Assembly: GCA_016791005.1 (NCBI GenBank)
Contig: JAEUNY010000132.1
Location: 1 to 36,905 of the forward strand
Direction: 5' to 3'
DNA: 36,905 bases
DNA from: Zoogloeaceae bacterium
Lineage (GTDB): Bacteria; Pseudomonadota; Gammaproteobacteria; Burkholderiales; Rhodocyclaceae
In this document: positions 25,641-33,781 of the stretch, piece by piece
How positions within the stretch are numbered: position 1 is the first letter of the stretch
Layout: each line of letters starts with the position of its first letter
Notes under the pieces: generated by a model
The model's database searches: none
What the model saw: the letters and a program-made list of their open reading frames with translations, nothing else
Told to the model about the DNA's origin: nothing
Made by a program: the position numbers and the translations under genes

Positions 25641-26879
25641 ATGTGGTTTCAAGAACTCCGCCGCTTTCTTAGCCTTCTCGTCGAGCGCTTCGCTGCCCAT
25701 CGTTGCTCCCAGGTCGCGAGCAGCCTAGCCTTCACCACCCTCCTCTCCCTCGTGCCGCTGGTCACGGTGGCCATCGTGGTGTTCGGTCGCTCGCCGGTCC
25801 TGGACAGCCTGGGGGACGACCTGCGTCAGTTCCTGATCCAGAATCTGCTTCCAGAAAAAGCCGGCCGAATCATCGCCACTTACGCGCTGCAGTTTTCGCT
25901 GAAGGCCGCCAATCTGACCGTCATCGGTAGCGTGCTCCTGGCTTTTGGCGCCCTCACCCTGATCGTGACCATCGACCGGGCCTTCAATCACATCTGGGGC
26001 GTACATCAGCACCGCCCCTGGCGCATCCGGCTCCCCCTCTACTGGATCACGGTCACCCTCGGGCCCCTGATCCTTGCCGGAGTCGTGGCGGCGAGCAGCT
26101 TCGTCCTAACCGCCTCCATCGATCTGGTTGGCGACACCGCCTGGCTACGCAGCACAGCGCTCCACAGCGCCCCTTATCTCCTGATGATTCTCTTCTTCAG
26201 CTTCCTGTATCGGGCCATCCCGAACAGGTTCGTCGAGGCCGCCCATGCCCTGGCGGGCGGTGTGGTTGCGACCCTGCTCATCCTGCTCGTTCAAAAGGTG
26301 CTGGCGGCCTTCATCGCCGGATTCACCAGCTTTACCCTGATTTACGGGACTTTTGCGGCTCTGCCGATCTTCCTGCTCTGGCTGTATTTCCTGTGGGTCG
26401 CCATCCTGACGGGGGCTCTGGTGGCCTCCACCCTGCCGGTCTTCGCCGATGCCCGGCGCATGCTTCCCCCGTTTCCGGGGGACCGGGCCTATGCGGCAAT
26501 CAAAATGCTCTGCCGCCTCGCCGAGGGCCAGGATGCGGGCCAGACGGTCACGACCGACCGCTTGCACCGTGCCGCCCGTCTCGGGACTAGCGAGAGCGAA
26601 GGCCTGCTGGAAGCCATGCAGTCCTTAGGGTGGATTGCCCGCAGCGAGACGGGCCAATGGCTGCTTACCGTCTCGGCGGAGCGCCTGACCGTGGCCGATG
26701 TCCTCAAACACCTGATCCTGACCCCCCGCCTGCCGCCAGAATTGGCCGGGGAACCTCTGACTCCAGACCTGATGGACATCTATGCACGCTGCCTGGCGAA
26801 CGCCGCGGTGCCCATCGCGGACCTGATCAGCCGCTCCACGGCCAGCGCTCACTCCGGAATCGGATCCAGTTCAAACTGA
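25641..26879 (+). CDS. YihY/BrkB-family inner membrane protein with C-terminal helical extension
   Basis: 412 residues. The N-terminal 270 form the YihY/virulence factor BrkB domain: QVASSLAFTTLLSLVPL, AANLTVIGSVLLAFGALTLI, VTIDRAFNHIWGV, WRIRLPLYWITVTLGPLILAG and YGTFAALPIFLLWLYFLWVAILTGAL, with about six membrane helices. The extra 130 residues (DRLHRAARLGTSESEGLLEA, LGWIARSETGQWLL) look like a cytosolic winged-helix-like extension known in betaproteobacterial members; E. coli YihY is about 290 residues. The family was once called RNase BN, a call now rejected. The stop overlaps the convergent gene by 31 nt. Confidence 0.87.
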   Translation: MWFQELRRFLSLLVERFAAHRCSQVASSLAFTTLLSLVPLVTVAIVVFGRSPVLDSLGDDLRQFLIQNLLPEKAGRIIATYALQFSLKAANLTVIGSVLLAFGALTLIVTIDRAFNHIWGVHQHRPWRIRLPLYWITVTLGPLILAGVVAASSFVLTASIDLVGDTAWLRSTALHSAPYLLMILFFSFLYRAIPNRFVEAAHALAGGVVATLLILLVQKVLAAFIAGFTSFTLIYGTFAALPIFLLWLYFLWVAILTGALVASTLPVFADARRMLPPFPGDRAYAAIKMLCRLAEGQDAGQTVTTDRLHRAARLGTSESEGLLEAMQSLGWIARSETGQWLLTVSAERLTVADVLKHLILTPRLPPELAGEPLTPDLMDIYARCLANAAVPIADLISRSTASAHSGIGSSSN

Positions 26880-28363
26880 AATAACTCGCTGTTGGCAGTC
26901 CGGATTTCCACGCTGACCAACAAGCCCTGGCCCACGTAGAGGGGGGAACCGTCCCGCACAAACACGAATCGCCGGCCAACGCTGGTGCCCGCCGGGACCA
27001 GCATGCCGGACAAGCCCCGCATGCCCACCCGCGGCGAGAGCATCAAGCCTGGCAGCATCTCCCGGGTCTCGCCGCCCCGGAAGCCGAGCCGAACCGGCGT
27101 CGCGCCATCGGCCACCACCTGCAGCCCGAGTTCGATGCGCGCCGGATCTTCCGCCCGAATCCAGCGAACGATGCACACGGTCCACCCAACCGCTTCGGTC
27201 AAGCGAACGGCCACGACCATCCCCGCCGCCAAACACGAGGGCTCCTTCTGCTGCCCGAGGATCGCATAACCGCCGATGCTCTCATTGACCACCACCCACT
27301 CTTCCATTTGGGCGTCGCTGGCCCCCAATCCCCCACGCAGGCATTCCCAGATCGCGGACAAGCCGAAGCACACTGTGACGGGCTGCTGCTGCCAGCGGCG
27401 GGGCCGCTCCCGCAAGGGCGCGGCCGACCAATACCGGGCCACACGGTCCAGCACCGCCATGGCATCCCCGACGGTCAAACCCTCCGGCAACGCGGCACCC
27501 ACGGTGAGGGCCGTCACCGCATCGAACACGTCGGTGACCTCTTCCTCCGGAATCTCCTGCAGGCGCGCCAAGCCTTCCGCCGCCCGGGCCGCGAGGGGCC
27601 GCGCATCCATCTTCAATACTCCATCGACGACCGGCGGCGGCCGACGGGTGATCGCGACGGGGGGCACGTCCTGCGCGCCATCGATCCAGAACCCTTCTCC
27701 GGGCTCATCGTGCAAGGGCGCAAGGCACAACTCGGATGCGTGACGATCGAGAAATTCCACGAGCCACTGAATCTCCCGCGGCGATAGGCCCTCTGGCTGC
27801 ACGACGGCCAGGGCCAACAAACTCTTGTAAGCGGTATCCGCCGGCCGCTCCAGATCTTCGGCATCGGCAGCGTCAGAGACCGGCCCAGGCCCGCGTGCCA
27901 GGGCATGGGCGGTCGCCCAAAAATTGAACGGCGGAGACAGCCCCCCCATCGCGCTCAGGACTCCCGCAACCTGGGCCATCGACATTCCCAAAGCCCGCGG
28001 GAGAGCCCGTCCAGATGCATTGTCCGCAAGGCGGCATTCGGCCAATTGCCCTTTTCTGGCCAGCCTTTGGCTTACTTGCGCCAGACGCACCGCGGAATCG
28101 ACCACCATCCCGAGCCAGCTCCGCAAGTCTTCCGGCAACGGAAGCCGGGCCTCCAGGAGCGCTCCCCGAAGGCGCCCATCCACATCCAAGACACGATCGC
28201 AGAACAGGCCCAGAAGCTCCACCGATACCCCCTCGGACGACGGGGCATCCTGAAACACCTCGGCATGCACCCAAATGGCCCGGGCCTCATCACCGAGTTC
28301 GCCCGCGGGATCGACGCGAAGCCAATGCTCAAGGGCAGACCGGTTCGAGATCGAGGCTTCCAT
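26849..28363 (-). CDS. Large hypothetical protein with a C-terminal PilZ-like domain
   Basis: 504 residues, no signal peptide or membrane helix. The first 300 residues are helical and of unknown family. In the C-terminal region, RERPRR (about 317-322), then EWVVVNESIGGYAI (about 355-368), then GWTVCIVRWI and RIELGLQVV resemble the RxxxR ... (D/N)xSxxG ... VRW layout of a PilZ c-di-GMP-binding barrel, though with a longer linker than usual. This is inference from motifs. It stands alone, convergent with the YihY gene (31-nt overlap) and divergent from pyrF. If right, it would be a cytosolic c-di-GMP effector; otherwise the function is unknown. Confidence 0.7.
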   Translation of the reverse strand: MEASISNRSALEHWLRVDPAGELGDEARAIWVHAEVFQDAPSSEGVSVELLGLFCDRVLDVDGRLRGALLEARLPLPEDLRSWLGMVVDSAVRLAQVSQRLARKGQLAECRLADNASGRALPRALGMSMAQVAGVLSAMGGLSPPFNFWATAHALARGPGPVSDAADAEDLERPADTAYKSLLALAVVQPEGLSPREIQWLVEFLDRHASELCLAPLHDEPGEGFWIDGAQDVPPVAITRRPPPVVDGVLKMDARPLAARAAEGLARLQEIPEEEVTDVFDAVTALTVGAALPEGLTVGDAMAVLDRVARYWSAAPLRERPRRWQQQPVTVCFGLSAIWECLRGGLGASDAQMEEWVVVNESIGGYAILGQQKEPSCLAAGMVVAVRLTEAVGWTVCIVRWIRAEDPARIELGLQVVADGATPVRLGFRGGETREMLPGLMLSPRVGMRGLSGMLVPAGTSVGRRFVFVRDGSPLYVGQGLLVSVEIRTANSELFQFELDPIPE

Positions 28364-28486
28364 GGCAGGTCAGAATTCCGGAGAGTCGACGGGATGGGGA
28401 ATAGCAGGGCTATTTTATTCGGCCAATGGCTTCCTGTCGCCCGTCGGGATTGCCCACGACCATTCCGCCCGCCGACCCCCGGCCAG

Positions 28487-28492
28487 TAAAAT
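28487..28492 (+). promoter_or_regulatory. Possible -10 of the pyrF promoter
   Basis: TAAAAT lies 20 nt before the pyrF ATG, with a weak TTCCGC 18 nt upstream (28463-28468). A tentative call. Confidence 0.3.
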
Positions 28493-28512
28493 GGAGTTTT
28501 TTGCGGCGGATC

Positions 28513-29247
28513 ATGACTGCGATGCCCTATCTTTCCACCAAATCCATCCCGGTCTCCGACCGACTCATCGTCGCCCTGGATCTCCCGGACCCCGAGCACG
28601 CCCAGCAATTCGTCACTCGCCTTGGCGACGCAGCGACCTTCTACAAGATCGGCCTCGAGCTTTTCATGTCTCCTGGCTATTTCCGCCTGCTCGACTGGCT
28701 CGTCGCTCAGGAGAAGAAGGTCTTTGTGGACCTCAAGTTCTTTGACGTCCCCGAAACCGTCCGATCGGCTATCCGCGCCTTGTCGCAAACTGGCGCCACA
28801 CTGGCCACGATTCATGGCAATCAGGCCATCATGGAAGCGGCGGTGCGGGACAAGGGAGATTTGAAGGTCCTGGCCGTCACCGCCCTGACCAGCCTTGACC
28901 GAGGGGATCTGCAGGACCTCGGTTTCCAATGTGATGTGCCCCAACTGGTCCTCTCCCGTGCCCGTCGTGCCCTGGAGGCGGGCGTGGACGGCATCGTCTC
29001 CTCGGGCCTCGAAGCCCCCATGATCCGAAAGGAACTGGGTCCGCGATTGCTGGTCGTCACCCCAGGCATTCGCCCGGTGGAAAACAAGCCGACCGACGAT
29101 CAAAAACGAACGGTCGATGTGCCCGAGGCGTTCTCCAACGGCGCCGATTACATCGTGGTCGGCCGCCCTATCCGCCAGGCCGCGGATCCCCGCCAGGCGG
29201 CCCTCGCCATCCAGCGCACGATCGCCGAACTCTTTGGAGCCGGCTAG
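28513..29247 (+). CDS. pyrF: Orotidine 5'-phosphate decarboxylase
   Basis: 244 residues. It makes UMP from OMP, the last de novo pyrimidine step. LIVALDLPDPEHA opens the barrel, then YKIGLELFM, and the catalytic DxKxxD is in VFVDLKFFDVPETV. VTPGIRP and DYIVVGRPIRQAADP form the phosphate-binding site. This is the PyrF type 1 arrangement. The frame is open back to 28426, but ATG 28513 gives MTAMPYLSTKSIPVSDRLI, a sensible N-terminus; ATG 28522 is also possible. Confidence 0.95.
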   Translation: MTAMPYLSTKSIPVSDRLIVALDLPDPEHAQQFVTRLGDAATFYKIGLELFMSPGYFRLLDWLVAQEKKVFVDLKFFDVPETVRSAIRALSQTGATLATIHGNQAIMEAAVRDKGDLKVLAVTALTSLDRGDLQDLGFQCDVPQLVLSRARRALEAGVDGIVSSGLEAPMIRKELGPRLLVVTPGIRPVENKPTDDQKRTVDVPEAFSNGADYIVVGRPIRQAADPRQAALAIQRTIAELFGAG

Positions 29248-29314
29248 GTGGAATCTGCTGGGCCCGAGCTTGGCCGGGCGGCGCACTGGCTTCCTTCAAC
29301 AGCACGGGGAATTC

Positions 29315-29343
29315 TTGTTGTCTCCTTATTCCTCAGCTAGAAT
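29315..29343 (+). promoter_or_regulatory. Sigma-70-type promoter of the rpsP operon
   Basis: TTGTTG (29315-29320), a 17-nt spacer, TAGAAT (29338-29343). It lies 36 nt before the rpsP ATG in a local AT-rich stretch. Confidence 0.65.
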
Positions 29344-29378
29344 GACGCGTTTAGCTCTTTCCATTTCGGAACTTTGCC

Positions 29379-29627
29379 ATGCTCGTCATTCGCCTTGCCC
29401 GCAGCGGCGCCAAGAAGCGCCCCTTTTACAACATCGTCGCCGCCGATTCCCGTAATCGTCGGGACGGGCGCTTCATCGAGCGCGTCGGGTTCTTCAACCC
29501 CGTTGCCTCGGCCAATGAAAAGGGCTTGGTGGTCAATGCAGAGCGCGTCGCCTATTGGCAGCAGAACGGCGCCCAGTTGTCGCCCACCGTCGCTCGCTTG
29601 GTCAAGCAGGCCGCCAAGGCCGCCTGA
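29379..29627 (+). CDS. rpsP: 30S ribosomal protein S16
   Basis: 82 residues, the normal S16 length. [20 protein letters not shown] and [20 protein letters not shown] are the family signature. It is an early-assembly protein of the 30S body. It is the first gene of the classic rpsP-rimM-trmD-rplS operon, with the promoter immediately upstream and rimM 14 nt downstream. Confidence 0.98.
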   Translation: MLVIRLARSGAKKRPFYNIVAADSRNRRDGRFIERVGFFNPVASANEKGLVVNAERVAYWQQNGAQLSPTVARLVKQAAKAA

Positions 29628-29641
29628 GCCCCGCGCGGCCC

Positions 29642-30148
29642 ATGATCGTCCTGGGGCGGATTGTCGCCCCATACGGTGTCCAGGGCTGGGTTCGAATCCA
29701 TCCCTTCGGGGACGACCCCCTCTCCTGGAAAACGATGGGCCAATGGTGGGTGTCGCCGGACGACACCGAAACGGCGGACGCTTGGCGCCCTATCGCCCTG
29801 CGCCAGTGCCGGATGCACGGACAGACCTTGCTGGCAGCTTTCGCCGACGTAGTGGACCGGAACGGGGCCGAAGCCCTGCAAGGCTTGTATGTCGGCGCCC
29901 CCCGGGAGGCCCTGCCCGCCACGGCGCCGGATGAGTTTTACTGGGCGGATCTGATCGGGTTGGCGGTTGTCAACCGTGCCGGAGAAGCCCTGGGCGAAGT
30001 GAAGAGCCTGCTCTCCACTGGTGCCCACGATGTACTGGAAGTGCGGGATGGCGAGAAGGAACACCTGATCCCCTTCGTTGCGGCCTACGTCGACACGGTG
30101 GATCAGGAGGCAAAATTGATTCGCGTCGATTGGCAGAAGGATTGGTGA
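29642..30148 (+). CDS. rimM: Ribosome maturation factor RimM
   Basis: 168 residues. The N-terminal RimM domain starts [17 protein letters not shown] (canonical G-x-V-x-x-x-G-V-x-G). The C-terminal PRC barrel has [19 protein letters not shown] and [21 protein letters not shown]. It assists 30S head assembly and binds S19. ATG 29642 fits the family; the frame is open upstream into rpsP. The stop overlaps the trmD start (GTGA). Confidence 0.95.
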   Translation: MIVLGRIVAPYGVQGWVRIHPFGDDPLSWKTMGQWWVSPDDTETADAWRPIALRQCRMHGQTLLAAFADVVDRNGAEALQGLYVGAPREALPATAPDEFYWADLIGLAVVNRAGEALGEVKSLLSTGAHDVLEVRDGEKEHLIPFVAAYVDTVDQEAKLIRVDWQKDW

Positions 30149-30936
30149 ATCCGGTGGCCCCCGTCGCGCCCCGACGCTTCGACGTGGTGACGTTGTTCCC
30201 GGAGATGTTTTCCGCGCTCACCGGGGCCGGGATTACCCGTCGGGCCCTGGAAAGAAAGCTCTACGACATCCAGCTGTGGAATCCGCGGGATTTCGTGGAT
30301 ACCCCCTACCGGACGGTGGATGACCGCCCCTATGGCGGGGGCCCCGGGATGGTGATGATGGCGGCACCGCTGGAGGCGGCCATCGAAGCGGCGCGTAGCG
30401 CGCAGGAAGCCGCCCTGGGCTGCAGTGGCCGGGTAATCTACCTGTCCCCTCAGGGTCGCCGCCTGGACCACGAGTGGATTCTTGCCATGGGCCAGGAACC
30501 CGCCGCGATCCTGTTGTGCGGACGGTATGAAGGGGTCGACCAGCGACTGATCGATCGCTGCGTGGATGAGGAAATTTCCCTCGGAGACTTTGTGCTTTCG
30601 GGGGGCGAGTTACCGGCGATGGTGCTGATGGATGCCCTCATCCGCCAGATGCCGGGTGCCTTGAATGACGAAGATTCGGCGGCGGAGGATTCCTTTGCCG
30701 ATGGTCTCCTGGACTGCCCGCACTACACGCGGCCGGAGATTCATCATGGAGTGCGGGTCCCGGAGGTTCTGCTCTCCGGGAACCATGCCGAGATACGGAA
30801 ATGGCGCCTCATGAAGGCGCTGGAAGCGACCCGGGAAAAGCGCCCCGACCTGCTTGCAGGTCGGGCCTTGACCCGGGAGGAATCGCGTCTGCTGGACACG
30901 CTTCAGCAGGCAGATGGTGAGGCAACCGAGCCCTAG
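30145..30936 (+). CDS. trmD: tRNA (guanine37-N1)-methyltransferase
   Basis: 263 residues. A SPOUT knotted methyltransferase that makes m1G37 and prevents frameshifting. [57 protein letters not shown] and [19 protein letters not shown] form the knot and SAM site. The C-terminal [18 protein letters not shown] binds tRNA. GTG 30145 overlaps the rimM stop (GTGA). TTG 30130 upstream is a longer alternative without better support. rplS follows after 102 nt. Confidence 0.96.
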   Translation: MNPVAPVAPRRFDVVTLFPEMFSALTGAGITRRALERKLYDIQLWNPRDFVDTPYRTVDDRPYGGGPGMVMMAAPLEAAIEAARSAQEAALGCSGRVIYLSPQGRRLDHEWILAMGQEPAAILLCGRYEGVDQRLIDRCVDEEISLGDFVLSGGELPAMVLMDALIRQMPGALNDEDSAAEDSFADGLLDCPHYTRPEIHHGVRVPEVLLSGNHAEIRKWRLMKALEATREKRPDLLAGRALTREESRLLDTLQQADGEATEP

Positions 30937-31038
30937 GGTCTCGAGTCATCTCAAAAAAAGGACGTGTATCAGGTGGCGACCTGCTCTGCACGACAAGGCC
31001 ACTGGCCAACGTTTTGACATGCAAACAGGAGTTTACGC

Positions 31039-31431
31039 ATGAATCTGATTCAGCAACTCGAGCAGGAAGAAATTTCCCGCCTCTCGGCCGGCAAGACCAT
31101 TCCCGATTTCGCCCCCGGCGACACCGTGGTGGTTCAAGTGAAGGTCAAGGAAGGCAACCGGGAGCGTCTCCAGGCCTATGAAGGCGTGGTGATCGCCAAG
31201 CGCAATCGTGGCTTGAATTCCTCCTTCATCGTTCGCAAGATTTCTTCCGGCGAAGGCGTCGAGCGGACCTTCCAGGTCTACTCCCCGCTGGTTGCCAGCG
31301 TCGAAATCAAGCGCCGTGGTGACGTGCGCCGGGCCAAGTTGTATTACCTGCGCAACCGCTCTGGCAAATCCGCCCGGATCAAGGAAAAGCTGGAACACAA
31401 GTCTGCCGGTCGTAAGCAGCAGAACGGCTGA
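31039..31431 (+). CDS. rplS: 50S ribosomal protein L19
   Basis: 130 residues. [68 protein letters not shown] and [20 protein letters not shown] are typical L19. It lies at the 30S-50S interface. CAGGAG is present before the ATG. It is the last gene of the operon, with a terminator 29 nt after its stop. Confidence 0.98.
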   Translation: MNLIQQLEQEEISRLSAGKTIPDFAPGDTVVVQVKVKEGNRERLQAYEGVVIAKRNRGLNSSFIVRKISSGEGVERTFQVYSPLVASVEIKRRGDVRRAKLYYLRNRSGKSARIKEKLEHKSAGRKQQNG

Positions 31432-31456
31432 TCCCCTACCCAGGGCGATCCCCGCA

Positions 31457-31487
31457 AAGAAAGGCCCCGACAGGGGCCTTTTCTTTT
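31457..31487 (+). terminator. Rho-independent terminator after rplS
   Basis: AAGGCCCC (31461-31468), loop GACA, GGGGCCTT (31473-31480), then TTCTTTT. The A-rich flank before the stem may make it work on the other strand too, for lptG transcripts converging from the right. Confidence 0.88.
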
Positions 31488-31521
31488 GACTACGTAGTCG
31501 GGATTCGCGATCTGAAGCGGA

Positions 31522-32598
31522 CTAGCGGCGCTCCACCCAGAACAGCATGCCTGCTGCGGCAAGAAGGAAGACCCCGCTGGGCATCAGCGCTGCGACCAAG
31601 GGTGGCCAGCTGTTGATCACGCCCAGATTGGAGGCAAGCCCATTGAGGAGGTGAAAACCGATCCCGATCATCACGCCGGCGAAAACCTTGACGCTCACTC
31701 CTCCCATCCGGTCGTGGGTGTAGGCGAAGGGCAGCGCCAATCCGATCATCACGAGAGCTGCAAAGGGATAAACCAGCTTTTTCCAGAGCGCAATCTCATA
31801 GCGTCCGGCCTTCTGACGGTTTTCGGCAAGATGGCGCGAATAGGTATAGAGCGTTGTGACCGACATCCGCTCCGGCACGACCATCAGGACGCTCAGCACC
31901 TCGGGCGTGAGGTCCGACCGCCACTGGAATTCCGGGAGGGTGCGGACAGAGGTGCCCTTGGGCCCGAAGAGCGTCTGGGCCACGTTGGTCAGACGCCACC
32001 CCTCCTCCGGCCCGACATATTCGCCCCGCTTGGCTTCACCGATCGACTTCATCCCCTGCTGGTCGTCGAATTCGTAGATACGGACGTTCTCCATCACCTG
32101 GTCGGCGGTCAGGGTCCGAACATTGATGAACAGCGTTCCATCCTTGACCCACAGGCCCGAGCGGAGATCCTGGGAGACCGTACTTTGTGTCGCCTGGAGG
32201 CGGAACTGCTGGGCCGCCCGCTCGGCAGGAGGCGCGATGAACTCCCCCATGACGAAGGTGAGGACGACGAACACGCACCCGATCAGCGCCAGAACTCTGA
32301 GCATCCGCCCGGTGGACAGGCCGGACACCCGCATCACCGTGAGCTCCGAATGACGGGCGAGGGTCGTCAAGGCGTAAAGCGTACCGATCAGCACGGCGAT
32401 GGGTAGCAGCTCGTAAATCCGCCCCGGCACCAGGAGCATCACATAGATGAACGCGTGGTGCAGTTCGTATCCGCGTTTTCCGACGCTGTCCAGTTCATTG
32501 ACCAGATCGAAGAACGCAAACAACCCCAAGAAGGCCAGGAGGACCATGGCCGTTGCGCCGTAGATCTCCCGCGCAAGGTGGCGAACGACGATATTCAT
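31522..32598 (-). CDS. lptG: LPS export permease LptG
   Basis: 358 residues. One of the two membrane subunits of the LptB2FGC transporter that extracts lipopolysaccharide. TM1 is AMVLLAFLGLFAFFDLVNEL, and more helices are near YELLPIAVLIGTLYALTTLA and LIGCVFVVLTFVMGEFIAP. A large periplasmic jelly-roll domain follows, then C-terminal helices (VYPFAALVMIGLALPFAY, VFAGVMIGIGFHLLNGLASNLG). ATG 32598 overlaps the lptF stop (ATGA) and gives the family N-terminus MNIVVRHLAREIYGA. It is convergent with rplS. Confidence 0.95.
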   Translation of the reverse strand: MNIVVRHLAREIYGATAMVLLAFLGLFAFFDLVNELDSVGKRGYELHHAFIYVMLLVPGRIYELLPIAVLIGTLYALTTLARHSELTVMRVSGLSTGRMLRVLALIGCVFVVLTFVMGEFIAPPAERAAQQFRLQATQSTVSQDLRSGLWVKDGTLFINVRTLTADQVMENVRIYEFDDQQGMKSIGEAKRGEYVGPEEGWRLTNVAQTLFGPKGTSVRTLPEFQWRSDLTPEVLSVLMVVPERMSVTTLYTYSRHLAENRQKAGRYEIALWKKLVYPFAALVMIGLALPFAYTHDRMGGVSVKVFAGVMIGIGFHLLNGLASNLGVINSWPPLVAALMPSGVFLLAAAGMLFWVERR

Positions 32599-33677
32599 GC
32601 CGCGCGACGACGCCAGAAGCGATACACCGACAGGCGGCGATAAAACAGCGCGAGCATCACCAGCCCCATCAGGATATGGGGTGCCCACAGGGCGGTCCGG
32701 AATCCGAGTTGCCCCCGTCCGACCCAGGCCTGACAGACGCTGATCGCGTTGGTGTAAATCAGATAGACCAATATCGCCAAAATAAGGTTATGGGTGCGCC
32801 CTGCCCGAGGATTGACGAAGGACAAAGGAATCGCGAGCAGCGCGAGCACCAGGGCGGCGATGGGCACCCCAAACCGATAGACCATTTCGGCTCGGTTAGA
32901 CGGCGTGGGGCGAGCCAGCAGTTCCTGGAGGGTCAGAGTCCGGGGTTGGGTGGGCGCGCCGGCCACCGCAGCCTCCTGCAGCCGAATGGCGTACTCCTTG
33001 AATTCCAGCACCCGGTATTCCGGATTGCCCGGCACCCCCTCATAGCGCCGGCCGTTCTCCAGCACCACGAAGCGATCACCATTGGCCTCGGTGCGGGTGA
33101 AACCCTCTTTGGCCACCGTCACCCCCAAGCGGCCATCCTGCACGGAACTGACGAAGACATTTTTGACCCGACCGGAGAGGTCGGCTCCGACTTCGACGAA
33201 GAACACCCGCTCGGCGTTCGCCGACTCGCGGAACACCCCGGGTGCCACCCGCGCCGCGTCGTCCTGGTTATTGACCCGCTCCTTGTACTCGGAGCTCTTC
33301 AACTGAGCCCAAGGCGCGAGGAAAAGGGTAATGCCGGCGATGACACCCACCGCCGGCAGGGCAAACTGGAGGACCGGACGAATCCACGCCGTAAGGGGGA
33401 CCCCGGAGGCAAACCACACCACCATCTCGGAATCCCGATAGCAGCGGGTCAGGGACAACAGCACTGCAATAAATACGGTGAGGGACAGGACGATGGGCAG
33501 TTGCGCCAGGGACCCAAAGCCAATGAGCGCCAATACGGCGTCCGACGGCAAGCGCCCCCCCGCCGCCTGACCAAGAAGCCGAATCAGGACGACAGTGACC
33601 AAAATCGCAAAGAGCGCGACGAACACTGCGACCGCGGTATTGGCAAATTCTCGCTGGGCGGCCCGCAGGAAGATCAT
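32595..33677 (-). CDS. lptF: LPS export permease LptF
   Basis: 360 residues. Partner of LptG. It begins MIFLRAAQREFANTAVAVFV. Helices include LFAILVTVVLIRLLG, LPIVLSLTVFIAVLLSL, and ALPAVGVIAGITLFLAPWA. The conserved RCYRDSEMVVWFASGV coupling segment sits before the periplasmic domain (about 130-250), and the C-terminal helices include FGVPIAALVLALLAIPLSF. It is divergent from pepA, the usual gammaproteobacterial and betaproteobacterial arrangement. Confidence 0.95.
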   Translation of the reverse strand: MIFLRAAQREFANTAVAVFVALFAILVTVVLIRLLGQAAGGRLPSDAVLALIGFGSLAQLPIVLSLTVFIAVLLSLTRCYRDSEMVVWFASGVPLTAWIRPVLQFALPAVGVIAGITLFLAPWAQLKSSEYKERVNNQDDAARVAPGVFRESANAERVFFVEVGADLSGRVKNVFVSSVQDGRLGVTVAKEGFTRTEANGDRFVVLENGRRYEGVPGNPEYRVLEFKEYAIRLQEAAVAGAPTQPRTLTLQELLARPTPSNRAEMVYRFGVPIAALVLALLAIPLSFVNPRAGRTHNLILAILVYLIYTNAISVCQAWVGRGQLGFRTALWAPHILMGLVMLALFYRRLSVYRFWRRRAA

Positions 33678-33710
33678 GTCGTGTCGGTGATTTCGCTCGG
33701 AGGGGGCGTT

Positions 33711-33739
33711 TTGACGACCTAGGGAGGACGGGCCATAAT
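33711..33739 (+). promoter_or_regulatory. Sigma-70-type promoter of pepA
   Basis: TTGACG (33711-33716), a 17-nt spacer, CATAAT (33734-33739), in the lptF-pepA divergent gap. Transcription should begin about 33746, 36 nt before the GTG start. Confidence 0.7.
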
Positions 33740-33781
33740 CGCCCGGATGACCTAATGACGCCTCTTTTGAAGGAGTGACGG

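Noticed and set aside
32553-33722. 389-codon plus-strand frame across lptF
   Set aside because: Opposite a clear membrane protein gene; the product is Gln/Arg/His-rich without any membrane or catalytic motif.
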